Positions 41,498 through 51,445 are shown, counted from the stretch's first letter. The stretch: DNA of 64,000 nucleotides from an uncultured Shewanella sp. (GCF_947497935.1 NZ_CANMIO010000010.1:1-64000), one strand, 5' to 3'. Notes: a model not told the origin generated them from the letters alone. Numbers and translations: made by a program.

Positions 41498-43717
41498 TTA
41501 GCTCCTGTTACGTGCGTAATGCTTAAGTAGTCCTGGCACATCTAAAATCAGTGCGATTCCACCATCCGAAGTAATGGTGGCACCCGCCATGCCTGGTGTA
41601 CCATGAAGCAATGTTCCTAGCGGTTTAATCACCACTTCTTCTTGGCCTATAAGTGAATCTACCACAAAGCCAATCTGCATCGTCCCCAATTGAACGATAA
41701 CAACATGCCCATGCTGTTTATCACCATGTTTAAAGCTCAATTGCTTGCGAGATAGCCATTGCTCTAAATAGAATAATGGTACTGCTTTATCACGGACAAT
41801 CACCGTCAATTGGCCATCTACCACGTTGGTCTTGGTTAAGTCTAAATGGAAAATCTCATTAACACTCGACAGCGGCAGAGCAAACACTTGCTCGGCAACT
41901 TCAACCATCAAGGTCGGCATAATCGCTAAGGTCAACGGCACCTTAATCTCAAGGCGCGTACCCTTACCCAGTTGTGAGTCGATATGAACCGAACCGTTTA
42001 ACTGAGTAATACGGGTTTTCACCACATCCATGCCAACACCACGGCCTGAAATATCAGAGATTTCAACTTTAGTTGAGAAGCCTGGTGCAAAAATAAGGTT
42101 GTAGGCTTCTTCATCACTCATACGCGCGGCGGCATCTTCGTCCAACACGCCACGACTGATTGCGATCCCTTTAAGCTTGTCTGGATCCATACCAGCACCA
42201 TCATCCTCAATCTTAAGCAGGATGTGATCGCCTTCTTGACTAGCTGATAACGTAATTGTGCCCGTACGTGTTTTACCACTCGCTTCACGTGCATCTGGCA
42301 TTTCAATACCATGATCGACCGAGTTCCTCACTAAGTGAACTAGAGGATCGGCCAACGCTTCGACAAGATTCTTATCTAGATCGGTATCTTCACCGATCAT
42401 AACAAGGTCAATTTCTTTGTTTAAACTACGGGCTAAATCGCGAACAACGCGAGGGAAGCGACCGAACACTTTCTTAATGGGCTGCATGCGCGTTTTCATC
42501 ACTGCGCCTTGAAGATCGGCTGTGACTAGGTCAAGGTTAGCTAATGCCTTTGACATGTCTTCATCTTCACGTGCTACGCCTAGACTGAGTAAACGATTGC
42601 GCACTAATACTAGCTCACCGACCATATTCATGATCTGATCGAGTCTTGAGGTATCTACCCGAACTGTGGTTTCTGCTTGGGGTGCGTTATTTCCAGCCGC
42701 TTTTGGCGCAACTTTTGCCGCTGCAGGTTTCAGTTCTGGCTTAGGTTCAGGTTGACTTACGGCTTTAACTTCAGCATTAACAGCAGGCATCTGCTGCGAT
42801 GTCGTTATCGCTTGCACCACTGGCTGAGATTGATTGACTACCGCCGACTCAGAGGCTGCGTCACTGGTATCGCTCACATTAGCTGATTTTCCTGGGCCAG
42901 TGCCTGAGCCATGCAATTCATCCAGCAAACGTTCAAACTCATCATCTGTTATTTCATCAGAATCGACTTGTGAGCCACTTGGTTCGATAACCGCCGGCGC
43001 TGCCGATTCAACCTTAAACTGACCAGATCCATGTAACTCATCGAGTAAAGATTCAAACTCATCATCGGTAATATCATCTGATGCTGGTTGTGAGGCTTGT
43101 GAGAGAGAAGAGGTCGACTCTACAGGCTTGCCAGGCCCCTTACCCGAACCATGCAGTGCATCGAGCAGGGCTTCAAATTCGATATCATCGATATCGTCAA
43201 TGCTACCGCTAGTTGCAGCGGCCTGTTCTATCACTGGAGGCGCTTGTTCAACAATAGGCTCTTGAACGCTGACGGTAGGCTCTACAACAGACGGAGTGGC
43301 AGTTTGTGCCATTTCAGATGGCAGTAACTCACCAGCACTTAAGGTTTTAAGCTGAGCTAATAGTGTTGGCTCAGCGGGAGATTGAGGCTGCCCAGCTTGC
43401 GTTTCAGCAAACATTGAGTTGATAGAGTCGACCGCTTGTAAAATGACATCCATCAAATTAGCAGAAACTTCACGCTTCCCAGTACGCAACAGATCGAAGG
43501 TGTTCTCTGCTTCATGGCAGACATCTACCATGGGCGATAAACCTAAGAAACCTGCACCGCCTTTAACCGTATGGAAACCTCTAAATATCGCATTTAGCAA
43601 TTCGGTATCGTCCGGGTTATTTTCTAACGAAACGAGTTGTTCTTGTAGAAGCTCTAATATCTCACCAGCTTCAATCAAAAAGTCCTGCAGTATCTCTTCA
43701 TCAACATCAAAGGACAT
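41498..43717 (-). CDS. cheA: Chemotaxis histidine kinase CheA
   Basis: 739 aa. P1/Hpt domain with phospho-histidine H49 in FRGFHTVKGGAG; then a long linker (115-345) in place of a clear P2. Next come the P3 dimerisation helices (TVRVDTSRLDQIMNMVGELVLVRNRL), the P4 kinase with NSVDHGIE, DDGAGMD and GRGVGMDVV, and the P5 CheW-like domain. The linker carries three copies of an acidic motif (DDEFExLLDELHGSG) at residues 174-192, 214-232 and 254-272, spaced by exactly 40 residues. This is the region where Vibrio CheA has its localisation domain for ParC/ParP, whose genes lie downstream here. Confidence 0.95.
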   Translation of the reverse strand: MSFDVDEEILQDFLIEAGEILELLQEQLVSLENNPDDTELLNAIFRGFHTVKGGAGFLGLSPMVDVCHEAENTFDLLRTGKREVSANLMDVILQAVDSINSMFAETQAGQPQSPAEPTLLAQLKTLSAGELLPSEMAQTATPSVVEPTVSVQEPIVEQAPPVIEQAAATSGSIDDIDDIEFEALLDALHGSGKGPGKPVESTSSLSQASQPASDDITDDEFESLLDELHGSGQFKVESAAPAVIEPSGSQVDSDEITDDEFERLLDELHGSGTGPGKSANVSDTSDAASESAVVNQSQPVVQAITTSQQMPAVNAEVKAVSQPEPKPELKPAAAKVAPKAAGNNAPQAETTVRVDTSRLDQIMNMVGELVLVRNRLLSLGVAREDEDMSKALANLDLVTADLQGAVMKTRMQPIKKVFGRFPRVVRDLARSLNKEIDLVMIGEDTDLDKNLVEALADPLVHLVRNSVDHGIEMPDAREASGKTRTGTITLSASQEGDHILLKIEDDGAGMDPDKLKGIAISRGVLDEDAAARMSDEEAYNLIFAPGFSTKVEISDISGRGVGMDVVKTRITQLNGSVHIDSQLGKGTRLEIKVPLTLAIMPTLMVEVAEQVFALPLSSVNEIFHLDLTKTNVVDGQLTVIVRDKAVPLFYLEQWLSRKQLSFKHGDKQHGHVVIVQLGTMQIGFVVDSLIGQEEVVIKPLGTLLHGTPGMAGATITSDGGIALILDVPGLLKHYARNRS

Positions 43718-43729
43718 TCTTTGACTCCC

Positions 43730-44467
43730 TTAAAAACCTAAACTCGAAAGCAGATCGTCAACTTCATCTTGACCCGTCACCACGTCCTGGCGGTGCTCTG
43801 CGTTCATAATAGGACCTTCAGCTTCAACATTTAGCTTTGGCTTTGCTTCGACAGTATCAATAGGTTGCTCACCAAATGCTGTCAACATGGACACTAAGCT
43901 GTTTTCGACTTCTCTGACGAGATCGATCACTCGACGGATCATCTGGCCGGTTAAGTCTTGAAAGTCTTGCGCCAATAGAATTTGATTTAGAAGCTCTTTG
44001 ACTCGGCTTGCATCCGACTCACTTCTTTCAACAAACTGGTGGATATCATGGCATAAGGCTTTAAATTCTGTCAGTGGCAACTCACGACGCATCAGCTTAT
44101 CCCATGCAGGTTTTATTGCTTGAATATTGTCGTTTAGCTCACTCGCTAGAGGTAAGCACTCTTCCACTGCATCCATGGTTTTATTTGCCGCTTGCTCTGT
44201 CATATCAATAACATAAGTCAAACGTTCTTTTGCATCTGGGATCTCAGTGTTCGCTAATTCAACAAGACGACTGTCAAATTGAAAATCAGCAATAGCACTA
44301 TGAAGTTGACGAGTTAAACGACCGACTTCATCAAAAAGATCTTTTTGAATGGGTGCGGCGATCTCTCTTACCAATTCATCTGCTTTTTCTTGCTCACCCT
44401 GTCTGAGAAATGTTACCAGACTCTCTGCTTGCTCAAGAGTAATAAGCTCTGACAATTGTTGCTGCAT
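43730..44467 (-). CDS. cheZ: CheY-P phosphatase CheZ
   Basis: 245 aa, mostly helical. It contains the catalytic segment ILLAQDFQDLTGQMIRRVIDLV with the active glutamine (Q in LTGQMI) and the terminal CheY-binding peptide DEVDDLLSSLGF. It dephosphorylates CheY-P to reset the flagellar motor. It lies 13 nt downstream of cheY and 12 nt upstream of cheA. Confidence 0.95.
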   Translation of the reverse strand: MQQQLSELITLEQAESLVTFLRQGEQEKADELVREIAAPIQKDLFDEVGRLTRQLHSAIADFQFDSRLVELANTEIPDAKERLTYVIDMTEQAANKTMDAVEECLPLASELNDNIQAIKPAWDKLMRRELPLTEFKALCHDIHQFVERSESDASRVKELLNQILLAQDFQDLTGQMIRRVIDLVREVENSLVSMLTAFGEQPIDTVEAKPKLNVEAEGPIMNAEHRQDVVTGQDEVDDLLSSLGF

Positions 44468-44480
44468 AGCTCATCCCTGC

Positions 44481-44864
44481 TTAGCCGAGTCTTTCAAAAA
44501 TTTTATCTAACTTCTCTTTAAGGGTGGCGGCGGTAAATGGCTTAACTACGTAGCCGTTTACGCCAGCTTGTGCTGCGGTAATGATCTGCTCACGCTTAGC
44601 TTCGGCAGTCACCATCAACACAGGAAGGTGCTTGAGGTTATCATCGGCACGAATAGCCTTTAATAGATCGATCCCCTGCATTCCTGGCATGTTCCAGTCG
44701 GTTACAACGAAATCAAAATCGCCTTTTTGTAGCATAGGTAGGGCTGTAGAGCCGTCATCTGCTTCTTGGGTATTATTAAACCCCAAGTCGCGTAACAAGT
44801 TCTTAATGATCCGTCTCATTGTTGAAAAATCGTCAACAACAAGAATCTTCATATTCTTGTCCAA
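44481..44864 (-). CDS. cheY: Chemotaxis response regulator CheY
   Basis: 127 aa receiver domain: D11/D12, phosphoacceptor D56 (VTDWNMPG), the conserved threonine in MVTAEA, and K108 in YVVKPFTA. The TTG at 44864 is taken as start because GGAGG lies 5 nt upstream, whereas the ATG four codons later is too far from it. A GC-rich hairpin CGCGC-N7-GCGCG (44881-44897) sits just upstream of this ribosome-binding site and may modulate its use. CheY-P binds FliM and FliN at the motor. Confidence 0.95.
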   Translation of the reverse strand: MDKNMKILVVDDFSTMRRIIKNLLRDLGFNNTQEADDGSTALPMLQKGDFDFVVTDWNMPGMQGIDLLKAIRADDNLKHLPVLMVTAEAKREQIITAAQAGVNGYVVKPFTAATLKEKLDKIFERLG

Positions 44865-44924
44865 GGTTTCCTCCGCGGAGCGCGCGATAAATGCGCGTGT
44901 AATGTGCTATCAGTGATTATGATT

Positions 44925-45644
44925 TTATTCTTGTGTCCAATGCTTGAGCTTACCTTTGAGTCTGAGCATCGCCTGACTATGGATCTGGCTGACTCTAGAC
45001 TCACTGACCTCAAGAATGGCCCCAATCTCTTTTAAATTTAATGCTTCATCGTAATAAAGCGACAAGACCAGCGCATCTCTTTCTGGTAATAACTTAATCG
45101 CTGCGACGAGCGCTGAATGGAACTCGACTTCAGCAAGTGATTCATAAGCATCGTCTTCGTGACCGTCTTCAGGATTTATTCCATCAACAGCTACGCCTAA
45201 ATCTTCTATACCTACCACTTTGCCGACCGAAACATCGTTTAAAATGGTATGGTATTCTTCAAGTGAAACCTCGAGTCGCTCGGCGATCTCGCCATCACGA
45301 GCATCACGGCCTAACTCCTGCTCAAGTTCATCTATGACCTGAGCCACGCGGCGCTGATTTCTATGTACCGAACGGGGTACCCAGTCGCCTCGCCTAATTT
45401 CATCTAACATTGAACCCCGAATTCGAATACCGGCAAAGGTTTCGAACTTGGCGCCCTTACTACCATCAAAGTTTGATGACGCTTCGAGTAGCCCCATCAT
45501 GCCTGCCTGCAACAAGTCATCTAACTGAACTGATGCAGGTAAACGAGCCAAAAGATGATGGGCTATTCTTTTTACAAGCGGTGCATACTGTTCAACGATA
45601 GACGTCTTGTTATCAAAACGAGTATACGCAGCCGCTTTATTCAC
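44925..45644 (-). CDS. fliA: RNA polymerase sigma-28 factor for flagellar late genes
   Basis: 239 aa starting at a GTG that overlaps the flhG stop by 8 nt, with GAGGAT about 9 nt upstream. Sigma-28 layout: region 2 (LVKRIAHHLLARLPASVQLDDLLQAGMMGLLEA, FETFAGIRIRGSMLDEIRRGDWVPRSV), region 3 and region 4 (LPERDALVLSLYYDEALNLKEIGAILEVSESRVSQIHSQAMLRLK). It directs flagellin and other late flagellar genes, held back by FlgM until hook completion. Confidence 0.95.
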   Translation of the reverse strand: MNKAAAYTRFDNKTSIVEQYAPLVKRIAHHLLARLPASVQLDDLLQAGMMGLLEASSNFDGSKGAKFETFAGIRIRGSMLDEIRRGDWVPRSVHRNQRRVAQVIDELEQELGRDARDGEIAERLEVSLEEYHTILNDVSVGKVVGIEDLGVAVDGINPEDGHEDDAYESLAEVEFHSALVAAIKLLPERDALVLSLYYDEALNLKEIGAILEVSESRVSQIHSQAMLRLKGKLKHWTQE

Positions 45645-46536
45645 CCGATTTATCCTCTTGATAATCAGGACGTTGCACTAGACGTTCAACGAAAAATTCT
45701 AAATGACCACCCGGTTGAGATGGCACAGGCCAGCTCATGATTTTATTCGCTAACCCCTGGTAAGCAATCGCTGCAGGCGACTTAGGAAATGCCTCAACAA
45801 TCAACTTTTGCTTACGCACCGATTTACGTAAATTCTCATCAAATGGCACAGTGGCTACGAGCTCTAGTGCTACATCGAGGAATCTGTCCGTCACCTTGCT
45901 TAATTTAGCGAACAACTCCATGCCTTCACGTAAGCTACGTACCATATTAGCCACAATCTTAAAGCGGAACACACCGTGCTCACGACTCAAGATCTTAATC
46001 AACGCATAAGCATCGGTAATTGAGGTCGGCTCATCACATACCACAATTAGCACGTCTTGTGACGCACGCGAAAAACTCAGAACCATATCTGAAATTCCCG
46101 CTGCCGTATCGACAATCAAGATATCAAATTGGGTTCTCATTTCGCTAAACGCACGAATAAGACCGGCATGCTGAGCTTGAGTCAGTTCAACCATAGCCTG
46201 AGTACCCGAAGTGGCTGGAATAATACCAATACCTTTCGGTCCTCGCAGGATCACATCATCTAATTCGGCATCTCCCGACAAAACATGAGATAAATTTCGC
46301 TCTGCGCGTAAACCTAACATCACATCGACGTTCGCTAAACCTAAATCGGCGTCTAAAACCAGTACACGTTTACCCTTTTCGGCTAACGCGACAGCGGTGT
46401 TAATTGACACGCTGGTTTTACCAACGCCACCTTTACCACCTGATACGGCGATCACTTTTACTTTTTCATTATTTGGCTGATTCATCATACGTAAACCGCT
46501 TGCTTGATCCGGAGTCATGGCTTCACTCAAATGCAT
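45637..46536 (-). CDS. flhG: MinD-like flagellar number regulator FlhG (FleN)
   Basis: 299 aa. A short N-terminal DQASGLRMM motif, as in FleN/FlhG proteins that activate the FlhF GTPase, precedes the deviant Walker A GGKGGVGKTS and DADLGLANVDVMLGL. DTAAGISDMVLSF is the Walker B/switch region. It limits polar flagella to one, by restraining FlhF and the flagellar master regulator. The start overlaps flhF by 14 nt. Confidence 0.95.
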   Translation of the reverse strand: MHLSEAMTPDQASGLRMMNQPNNEKVKVIAVSGGKGGVGKTSVSINTAVALAEKGKRVLVLDADLGLANVDVMLGLRAERNLSHVLSGDAELDDVILRGPKGIGIIPATSGTQAMVELTQAQHAGLIRAFSEMRTQFDILIVDTAAGISDMVLSFSRASQDVLIVVCDEPTSITDAYALIKILSREHGVFRFKIVANMVRSLREGMELFAKLSKVTDRFLDVALELVATVPFDENLRKSVRKQKLIVEAFPKSPAAIAYQGLANKIMSWPVPSQPGGHLEFFVERLVQRPDYQEDKSGE

Positions 46537-47935
46537 AGGTCATCTCTTGCGACCTTTCACTATTATGTAATGGTTCTATAGGTTTGTTATCTAATGCTGT
46601 TAATGCGCGATTGGCTAACGATAATGTATCTGCCACCTGCATATCTTCAGGAACTCTTTGTCCGTCCGTTACATAACTTAAAGGCAACCCGCTTTGAATC
46701 AAGACACTTAACGCTGGCGCTAAAGAAATTGATTCATCTAATTTTGTCAGTACTGCACCCGAAAGTGGAATACGTGTAAACTGTTTTACAGCATCTTCTA
46801 ATACACGGCGTTGCCCTGTTGCAGACATTACCAGATAACTGCGTATGGGTAATCTGCTATTTGCGGCTAAGCTATCGAGTTGCTGGAATAAACGCTGATC
46901 TCTTTGCCCCATACCTGCCGTATCAATTAGAACCAACTTACGGTTCCTGAACTGGTAGAGTATTTGTTCTAACTCATTAAAATCATGAGCCTGTTTTACG
47001 GGGCACCCCATTATCTTGCCATAAGTTGCTAATTGCTCAAAGGCTCCAATGCGATAATGGTCCGTTGTAATGAGAGCAACTTGATCTGAGCCATGATAAG
47101 CGGCAAAACGCGCTGCTAATTTAGCCACAGTGGTTGTCTTACCGACACCCGTTGGGCCAACAAACGCCACCACTCCACCTTGACGCACGATATCATCACC
47201 TTGGTTGTCTAGCATATTAGCTAAACTACGTGGCAAAGAGGCGACTAATTCCGCTGGAGAGTAATGCTCACTAAGGCTCGATAACTTCTTGGCAATCGCT
47301 GGCGAAAACTCTGCGTCTAGCAATTTGCTCTCAAGCATTGCACCGACGGGGTCGACGCGATTTTTCTGTTCGACCATCAAGCTACTCACTTGATGCGTTA
47401 ATAAATTTCGAATTGATGCTAATTCTTCTTTCATCGCATCAATTTCAGCACTGTTGTTTTGCTTATGACCATTGAAACTGTCTGGAGCACGGTTTGGCGT
47501 AAACTCTGCTTTAACGGGTTCCGGTTTTTTCACCTGCGCCTGCAGCCCTTTGGCCCATTCAGGCATATCAAGCTCGTCACTGTTTCTAGGCTGAGTTTGC
47601 TGACTGATACGACTCTGCTGACGCTCTAGCAACGCTTGTAGTGAATCGGGAGCTGGCGTGGGATTCGCACGACTTTCAGCCCTTACATTTGGCCCCTTAC
47701 CACCCGACTGCGCACCTAAGGTTACTCTCTCTTCTGCAAGATCGGTGAACATGCCAGCTGACGGCTTAGCCTCTGCAATCTTTGGCTTAGGATCGTCATA
47801 GTCAACCGCAGCAACAATCTCAATGCCACCAGTCACTTTCTTGTTCGACATGATCACGGCATCAGACCCCAAGGTTTCTTTAACTTGGGCTAAGGCCGAG
47901 CGCATATCTTTTGCTAAAAATCTTTTAATCTTCAA
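46523..47935 (-). CDS. flhF: Flagellar placement SRP-type GTPase FlhF
   Basis: 470 aa. The N-terminal B domain starts MKIKRFLAKDMRSALAQVKETLGSDAVIMSNKK. A long variable linker follows, then the NG GTPase: FVGPTGVGKTTTVAKLAARFA (P-loop), TTDHYRIGAFEQL, VLIDTAGMGQRD and LTKLDESISLAPALSVL. It recruits the first flagellar components (FliF) to the cell pole. Its presence with FlhG marks this as the polar flagellar system. Confidence 0.95.
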   Translation of the reverse strand: MKIKRFLAKDMRSALAQVKETLGSDAVIMSNKKVTGGIEIVAAVDYDDPKPKIAEAKPSAGMFTDLAEERVTLGAQSGGKGPNVRAESRANPTPAPDSLQALLERQQSRISQQTQPRNSDELDMPEWAKGLQAQVKKPEPVKAEFTPNRAPDSFNGHKQNNSAEIDAMKEELASIRNLLTHQVSSLMVEQKNRVDPVGAMLESKLLDAEFSPAIAKKLSSLSEHYSPAELVASLPRSLANMLDNQGDDIVRQGGVVAFVGPTGVGKTTTVAKLAARFAAYHGSDQVALITTDHYRIGAFEQLATYGKIMGCPVKQAHDFNELEQILYQFRNRKLVLIDTAGMGQRDQRLFQQLDSLAANSRLPIRSYLVMSATGQRRVLEDAVKQFTRIPLSGAVLTKLDESISLAPALSVLIQSGLPLSYVTDGQRVPEDMQVADTLSLANRALTALDNKPIEPLHNSERSQEMTYAFE

Positions 47936-47946
47936 TTATCCGACCT

Positions 47947-50046
47947 CTACTGACCCACTGCCGAGACGATGCGTATCTGCTTCTCGTCGGGGACTTCCTG
48001 ATATGAAATCACCCGTAAATTAGGGATCGTATGCTTAACGAATCGCGACAAGGTTGAGCGTAACATGCCTGATGTCAGTAAAATCGCGGGTTGCCCCACC
48101 ATTTCTTGACGCTGTGTGGCGTCCACTAATGACTTCTGCATGCGCTCTGCAAGGCTTGGTTCGATATTCGGACCATCTGCTCCCGTCGCCTGCATAGACT
48201 GATGCAACATTTGTTCCAACTCTGGCGCCAAAGTTATGACGGGAATTTCAAGCTCAGGCCCGCTGATTTCCTGCACTATCATACGTTTTAGGGCGATACG
48301 AACGGCAGCGGTTAACACCTCAGTGTCACTACTCTTAGGACCATACTCAAGTAAAGTTTGAACTATGGTCTTCATGTCTCGAATTGACACGCCTTCATTA
48401 AGCAGGTTCTGCATCACCTTCACGACCGTACCCAGCGGCATGACATCGGGAATAAAGCCATCGACCAACTTAGGGGAATGCTTGCCTAACATCTCAAGTA
48501 ACTGCTGTACCTCTTCATAGCCTAGTAACTTGGCAGCATTATTGGTCAGTAGCTGACTGATGTGAGTGGCCACTACCGTGGAAGCATCCACAACGGTATA
48601 ACCTAAAGTCTGTGCGTGCTCACGCATCTCAGGGGCAATCCACACCGCATCTAAGCCAAAAGCAGGATCTTTGGTTTCGATACCATCTAATTTTCCATAA
48701 ACTTGGCCGGGGTTAATCGCAAGTTCACAGTCATGACGAATTTCAGCCTCTCCCGAAGCTACACCCATAAGAGAGATCCGATAGGCATTGGGGGATAAGT
48801 CTAAGTTGTCACGAATATGCACCGCTGGCACTAAGAAACCTAGCTCTTGAGATAACTTCTTACGTACGCCTTTAATGCGGCCAAGTAGCTCACCGCCTTG
48901 GCCTTTATCTACAAGTGGAATTAATCGATAGCCAACTTCTAGGCCAATGGTGTCAACATGCTGCACATCGTCCCAACTTAACTCTTTAGGCTGAGCGTCG
49001 CGAGGCTCAGCAGGGCCGCTCTTAGCAAGCTCAAGAGCGCGTTCTCTATCTGTGTCTTTCTTTTTCTTAATTAAGTATGCCGCAGCGCCCGCTATCACAG
49101 CACATGATAAGAACACAAAATGTGGCATACCAGGCACAAGACCCATCACTAACATTACAGCCGAAGCAATGGCTAGAGACTTAGGGCTGTCAAACATCTG
49201 CCCCATTACCATCTCGCCCATATCGCCAGATTCATTTTGGCGCGTGACCATCAAGGCTGCCGCAATCGATAATAGAAGACCAGGGATCTGCGCCACTAGG
49301 CCGTCACCAATCGTCAGTAGGGTATAGATCTCAACCGCTGATGAGAAATCTAAACCGTGTTGCGCCATACCGATAATAAAGCCACCAACAATGTTGATAA
49401 CCAAAATTAGAATGCCCGCTATCGCATCACCCTTCACAAACTTTGACGCACCGTCCATGGCACCATAGAAGTCGGCTTCACGAGTCACTTCGGCGCGCCG
49501 AGCTCTAGCTTCTTCTTGGGAGAGTAACCCAGCATTTAAGTCGGCATCGATTGCCATCTGCTTACCTGGCATGGCGTCTAGGGTGAAGCGAGCACTCACC
49601 TCAGATATTCGCCCAGCACCCTTAGTCACAACAGCAAAGTTAATGATAATAAGGATTAAAAACACCACCAGACCCACGGCGTAATTGCCGCCAATCACTA
49701 CAGAGCCAAACGCTTCAATTACCTTACCAGCCGCATCACCACCGTTGTGACCTTCTAGTAGCACCACACGGGTAGAGGCGACGTTTAGGGCAAGTCTGAG
49801 TAAGGTTGCGACCAGTAAGACCGTCGGGAAAGCGGCAAAATCAAGCGGGCGGTCGCTATAGATGGCAACCAGAAGCACCACCAGTGCCAATGCGATATTG
49901 AATGTAAAAAGGATATCGAGCAGGAACGCTGGCATAGGTAAAATAATCATAGCCAGTGCGGCTAAGACTAATAACGGCGTACCAATACCTTTTAAATGTG
50001 CAGGCTTTATCTGTTTTAACTGGCCTAGACTTGCTTTAAGTTCCAT
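47947..50046 (-). CDS. flhA: Flagellar type III export protein FlhA
   Basis: 699 aa. Eight N-terminal membrane helices include the FHIPEP-region sequence GAGRISEVSARFTLDAMPGKQMAIDADLNAGLLSQEEARARR. The large cytoplasmic domain starts near residue 340 and has VHIRDNLDLSPNAYRISLMGV. It forms the export-gate ring. A sigma-54 promoter sequence lies 39-54 nt upstream of the start, so flhA appears to begin a transcript that continues through flhF-flhG-fliA-che. Confidence 0.96.
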   Translation of the reverse strand: MELKASLGQLKQIKPAHLKGIGTPLLVLAALAMIILPMPAFLLDILFTFNIALALVVLLVAIYSDRPLDFAAFPTVLLVATLLRLALNVASTRVVLLEGHNGGDAAGKVIEAFGSVVIGGNYAVGLVVFLILIIINFAVVTKGAGRISEVSARFTLDAMPGKQMAIDADLNAGLLSQEEARARRAEVTREADFYGAMDGASKFVKGDAIAGILILVINIVGGFIIGMAQHGLDFSSAVEIYTLLTIGDGLVAQIPGLLLSIAAALMVTRQNESGDMGEMVMGQMFDSPKSLAIASAVMLVMGLVPGMPHFVFLSCAVIAGAAAYLIKKKKDTDRERALELAKSGPAEPRDAQPKELSWDDVQHVDTIGLEVGYRLIPLVDKGQGGELLGRIKGVRKKLSQELGFLVPAVHIRDNLDLSPNAYRISLMGVASGEAEIRHDCELAINPGQVYGKLDGIETKDPAFGLDAVWIAPEMREHAQTLGYTVVDASTVVATHISQLLTNNAAKLLGYEEVQQLLEMLGKHSPKLVDGFIPDVMPLGTVVKVMQNLLNEGVSIRDMKTIVQTLLEYGPKSSDTEVLTAAVRIALKRMIVQEISGPELEIPVITLAPELEQMLHQSMQATGADGPNIEPSLAERMQKSLVDATQRQEMVGQPAILLTSGMLRSTLSRFVKHTIPNLRVISYQEVPDEKQIRIVSAVGQ

Positions 50047-50084
50047 TCACCCTGAGTCCGATCTTTGACGTCTAGCGTCAATAC

Positions 50085-50100
50085 AGCAAATACTGTACCA
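50085..50100 (-). promoter_or_regulatory. Sigma-54 promoter upstream of flhA
   Basis: The minus strand reads TGGTACAGTATTTGCT, matching TGGCACGN4TTGCW at 14 of 16 positions (4 and 7 differ), with the GG and GC dinucleotides 10 nt apart. It lies 39 nt upstream of the flhA start. FlrC-type activators normally act at such class III promoters. Confidence 0.75.
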
Positions 50101-50278
50101 ATTATTTTTATTGATATGTTAAGGACTATAACCTGAAAGCGGACAACAAAGAATATTTGGCGATTCAAATGTTGCATTTTTAGGCATAGATAACAATTTA
50201 CAATACACTGATAAGCGACACCGCATCTGGATAACTTAAATCAGGATGTCAAAAGGTCACTCATAGCTGGTAACCAGT

Positions 50279-50319
50279 TAATGCTGGATTGTTATTAATG
50301 CTGGATTGTTATTAATGCT
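50279..50319. repeat. 17-bp tandem duplication at the flhB 3' end
   Basis: TAATGCTGGATTGTTAT at 50279-50295 is repeated exactly at 50296-50312 and begins a third time (TAATGCT, 50313-50319) over the last codons of flhB. The gene's stop codon lies in the repeat unit. It looks like recent slippage or duplication. Confidence 0.9.
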
Positions 50320-51445
50320 TTAGATCCTCAGGGATAGGCTGCTTAGTAGGAATAGGATTAGGCCTGCGGCCTTTGCCTTTTTGGTATTGGCGTAATTGGA
50401 ATACGTAGGCAAGCACCTGAGCGACAGCAGTAAACAAGCCTTCTGGGATCTCTTGGTCTATTTTGGTGGTATGGTAAATGGCACGAGCAAGCGGCGGCGC
50501 AGAGACAATTGCCACGTCATGTTCACGAGCGATCTCGCGAATTTTAAAGGCGACCTCATCTACGCCTTTCGCTACCACAAAAGGCGCAGTTGAGCGACCC
50601 GCGTCATATTTTACCGCTACGGCATAATGCTCCGGGTTAACCACTATCACATCGGCATTGGGCACTTCACCCATCATTCGCCTTTGTGCCATTTCACGCT
50701 GCAACTGACGAATACGTCCCTTTACCTCAGGCTTACCCTCGGTATCTTTATATTCATCTTTGACTTCCTGTTTGGTCATCTTTAGCTGTTTAGCGTGATT
50801 CCAGATCTGAAACGGCACATCTATCATCACAATCAGAAAGGTCGACGCGCAGAGCAATATAAAAATCCACACAATTAAGTCCAGTGCATGATAAATATTG
50901 CCTGGCAGGTGCTCTTGGGACAGCAACAGGATGTCGTTGAGATAAACATTCAATAACAGGTAGGCAGTAATCGCCACGACAGAAAACTTGGCGATACCCT
51001 TGGTCAATTCAACTAGAGCCTGAACACCAAACATCCGCTTAAACCCGGCGACGGGGCTCATTTTACTGGCCTTTGGCATAAAAGCACTCACGGAGAAGGA
51101 GATCCCGCCAAGAGCTATGTTACCTGCAAAGGCGATTAGTGCTAGAAATAGAATAAAACCCAGTAAAGGAAAAGCTAACTCGCTGCCCACCATCCCCCAA
51201 ACATTCATCATCTGGTTAGTATCAAAGATCTCGTCCCGACTTAGGGTATACATATTGCTCATGATGTTATGCATGGCCTGAGCAATATTAGGACCCGTCA
51301 TTAACAGGCCGACCGAGGCCGCAATGAGCACAGCAGAGGTACCTAGGTCCTTAGAGCGTGCAACCTGCCCTTTGTCTTTGGCCTGTTGCAACTTCCTGGA
51401 GGTTGCTTCCTCTGTTTTTTCTTGACTACTATCGTTTTCAGCCAT
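50312..51445 (-). CDS. flhB: Flagellar export apparatus switch protein FlhB
   Basis: 377 aa. A cytoplasmic start SSQEKTEEATSRKLQQAKDKGQVARSKDL, four membrane helices, then the linker and the cytoplasmic C-domain. The autocleavage site reads N270-P-E-H (VVNPEHYAVAVKYD) rather than the classical NPTH. Asn and Pro, between which cleavage occurs, are kept. FlhB switches export from hook to filament substrates with FliK. A separate FlhB-C-like protein is encoded at 35495-35803. Confidence 0.96.
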   Translation of the reverse strand: MAENDSSQEKTEEATSRKLQQAKDKGQVARSKDLGTSAVLIAASVGLLMTGPNIAQAMHNIMSNMYTLSRDEIFDTNQMMNVWGMVGSELAFPLLGFILFLALIAFAGNIALGGISFSVSAFMPKASKMSPVAGFKRMFGVQALVELTKGIAKFSVVAITAYLLLNVYLNDILLLSQEHLPGNIYHALDLIVWIFILLCASTFLIVMIDVPFQIWNHAKQLKMTKQEVKDEYKDTEGKPEVKGRIRQLQREMAQRRMMGEVPNADVIVVNPEHYAVAVKYDAGRSTAPFVVAKGVDEVAFKIREIAREHDVAIVSAPPLARAIYHTTKIDQEIPEGLFTAVAQVLAYVFQLRQYQKGKGRRPNPIPTKQPIPEDLKH

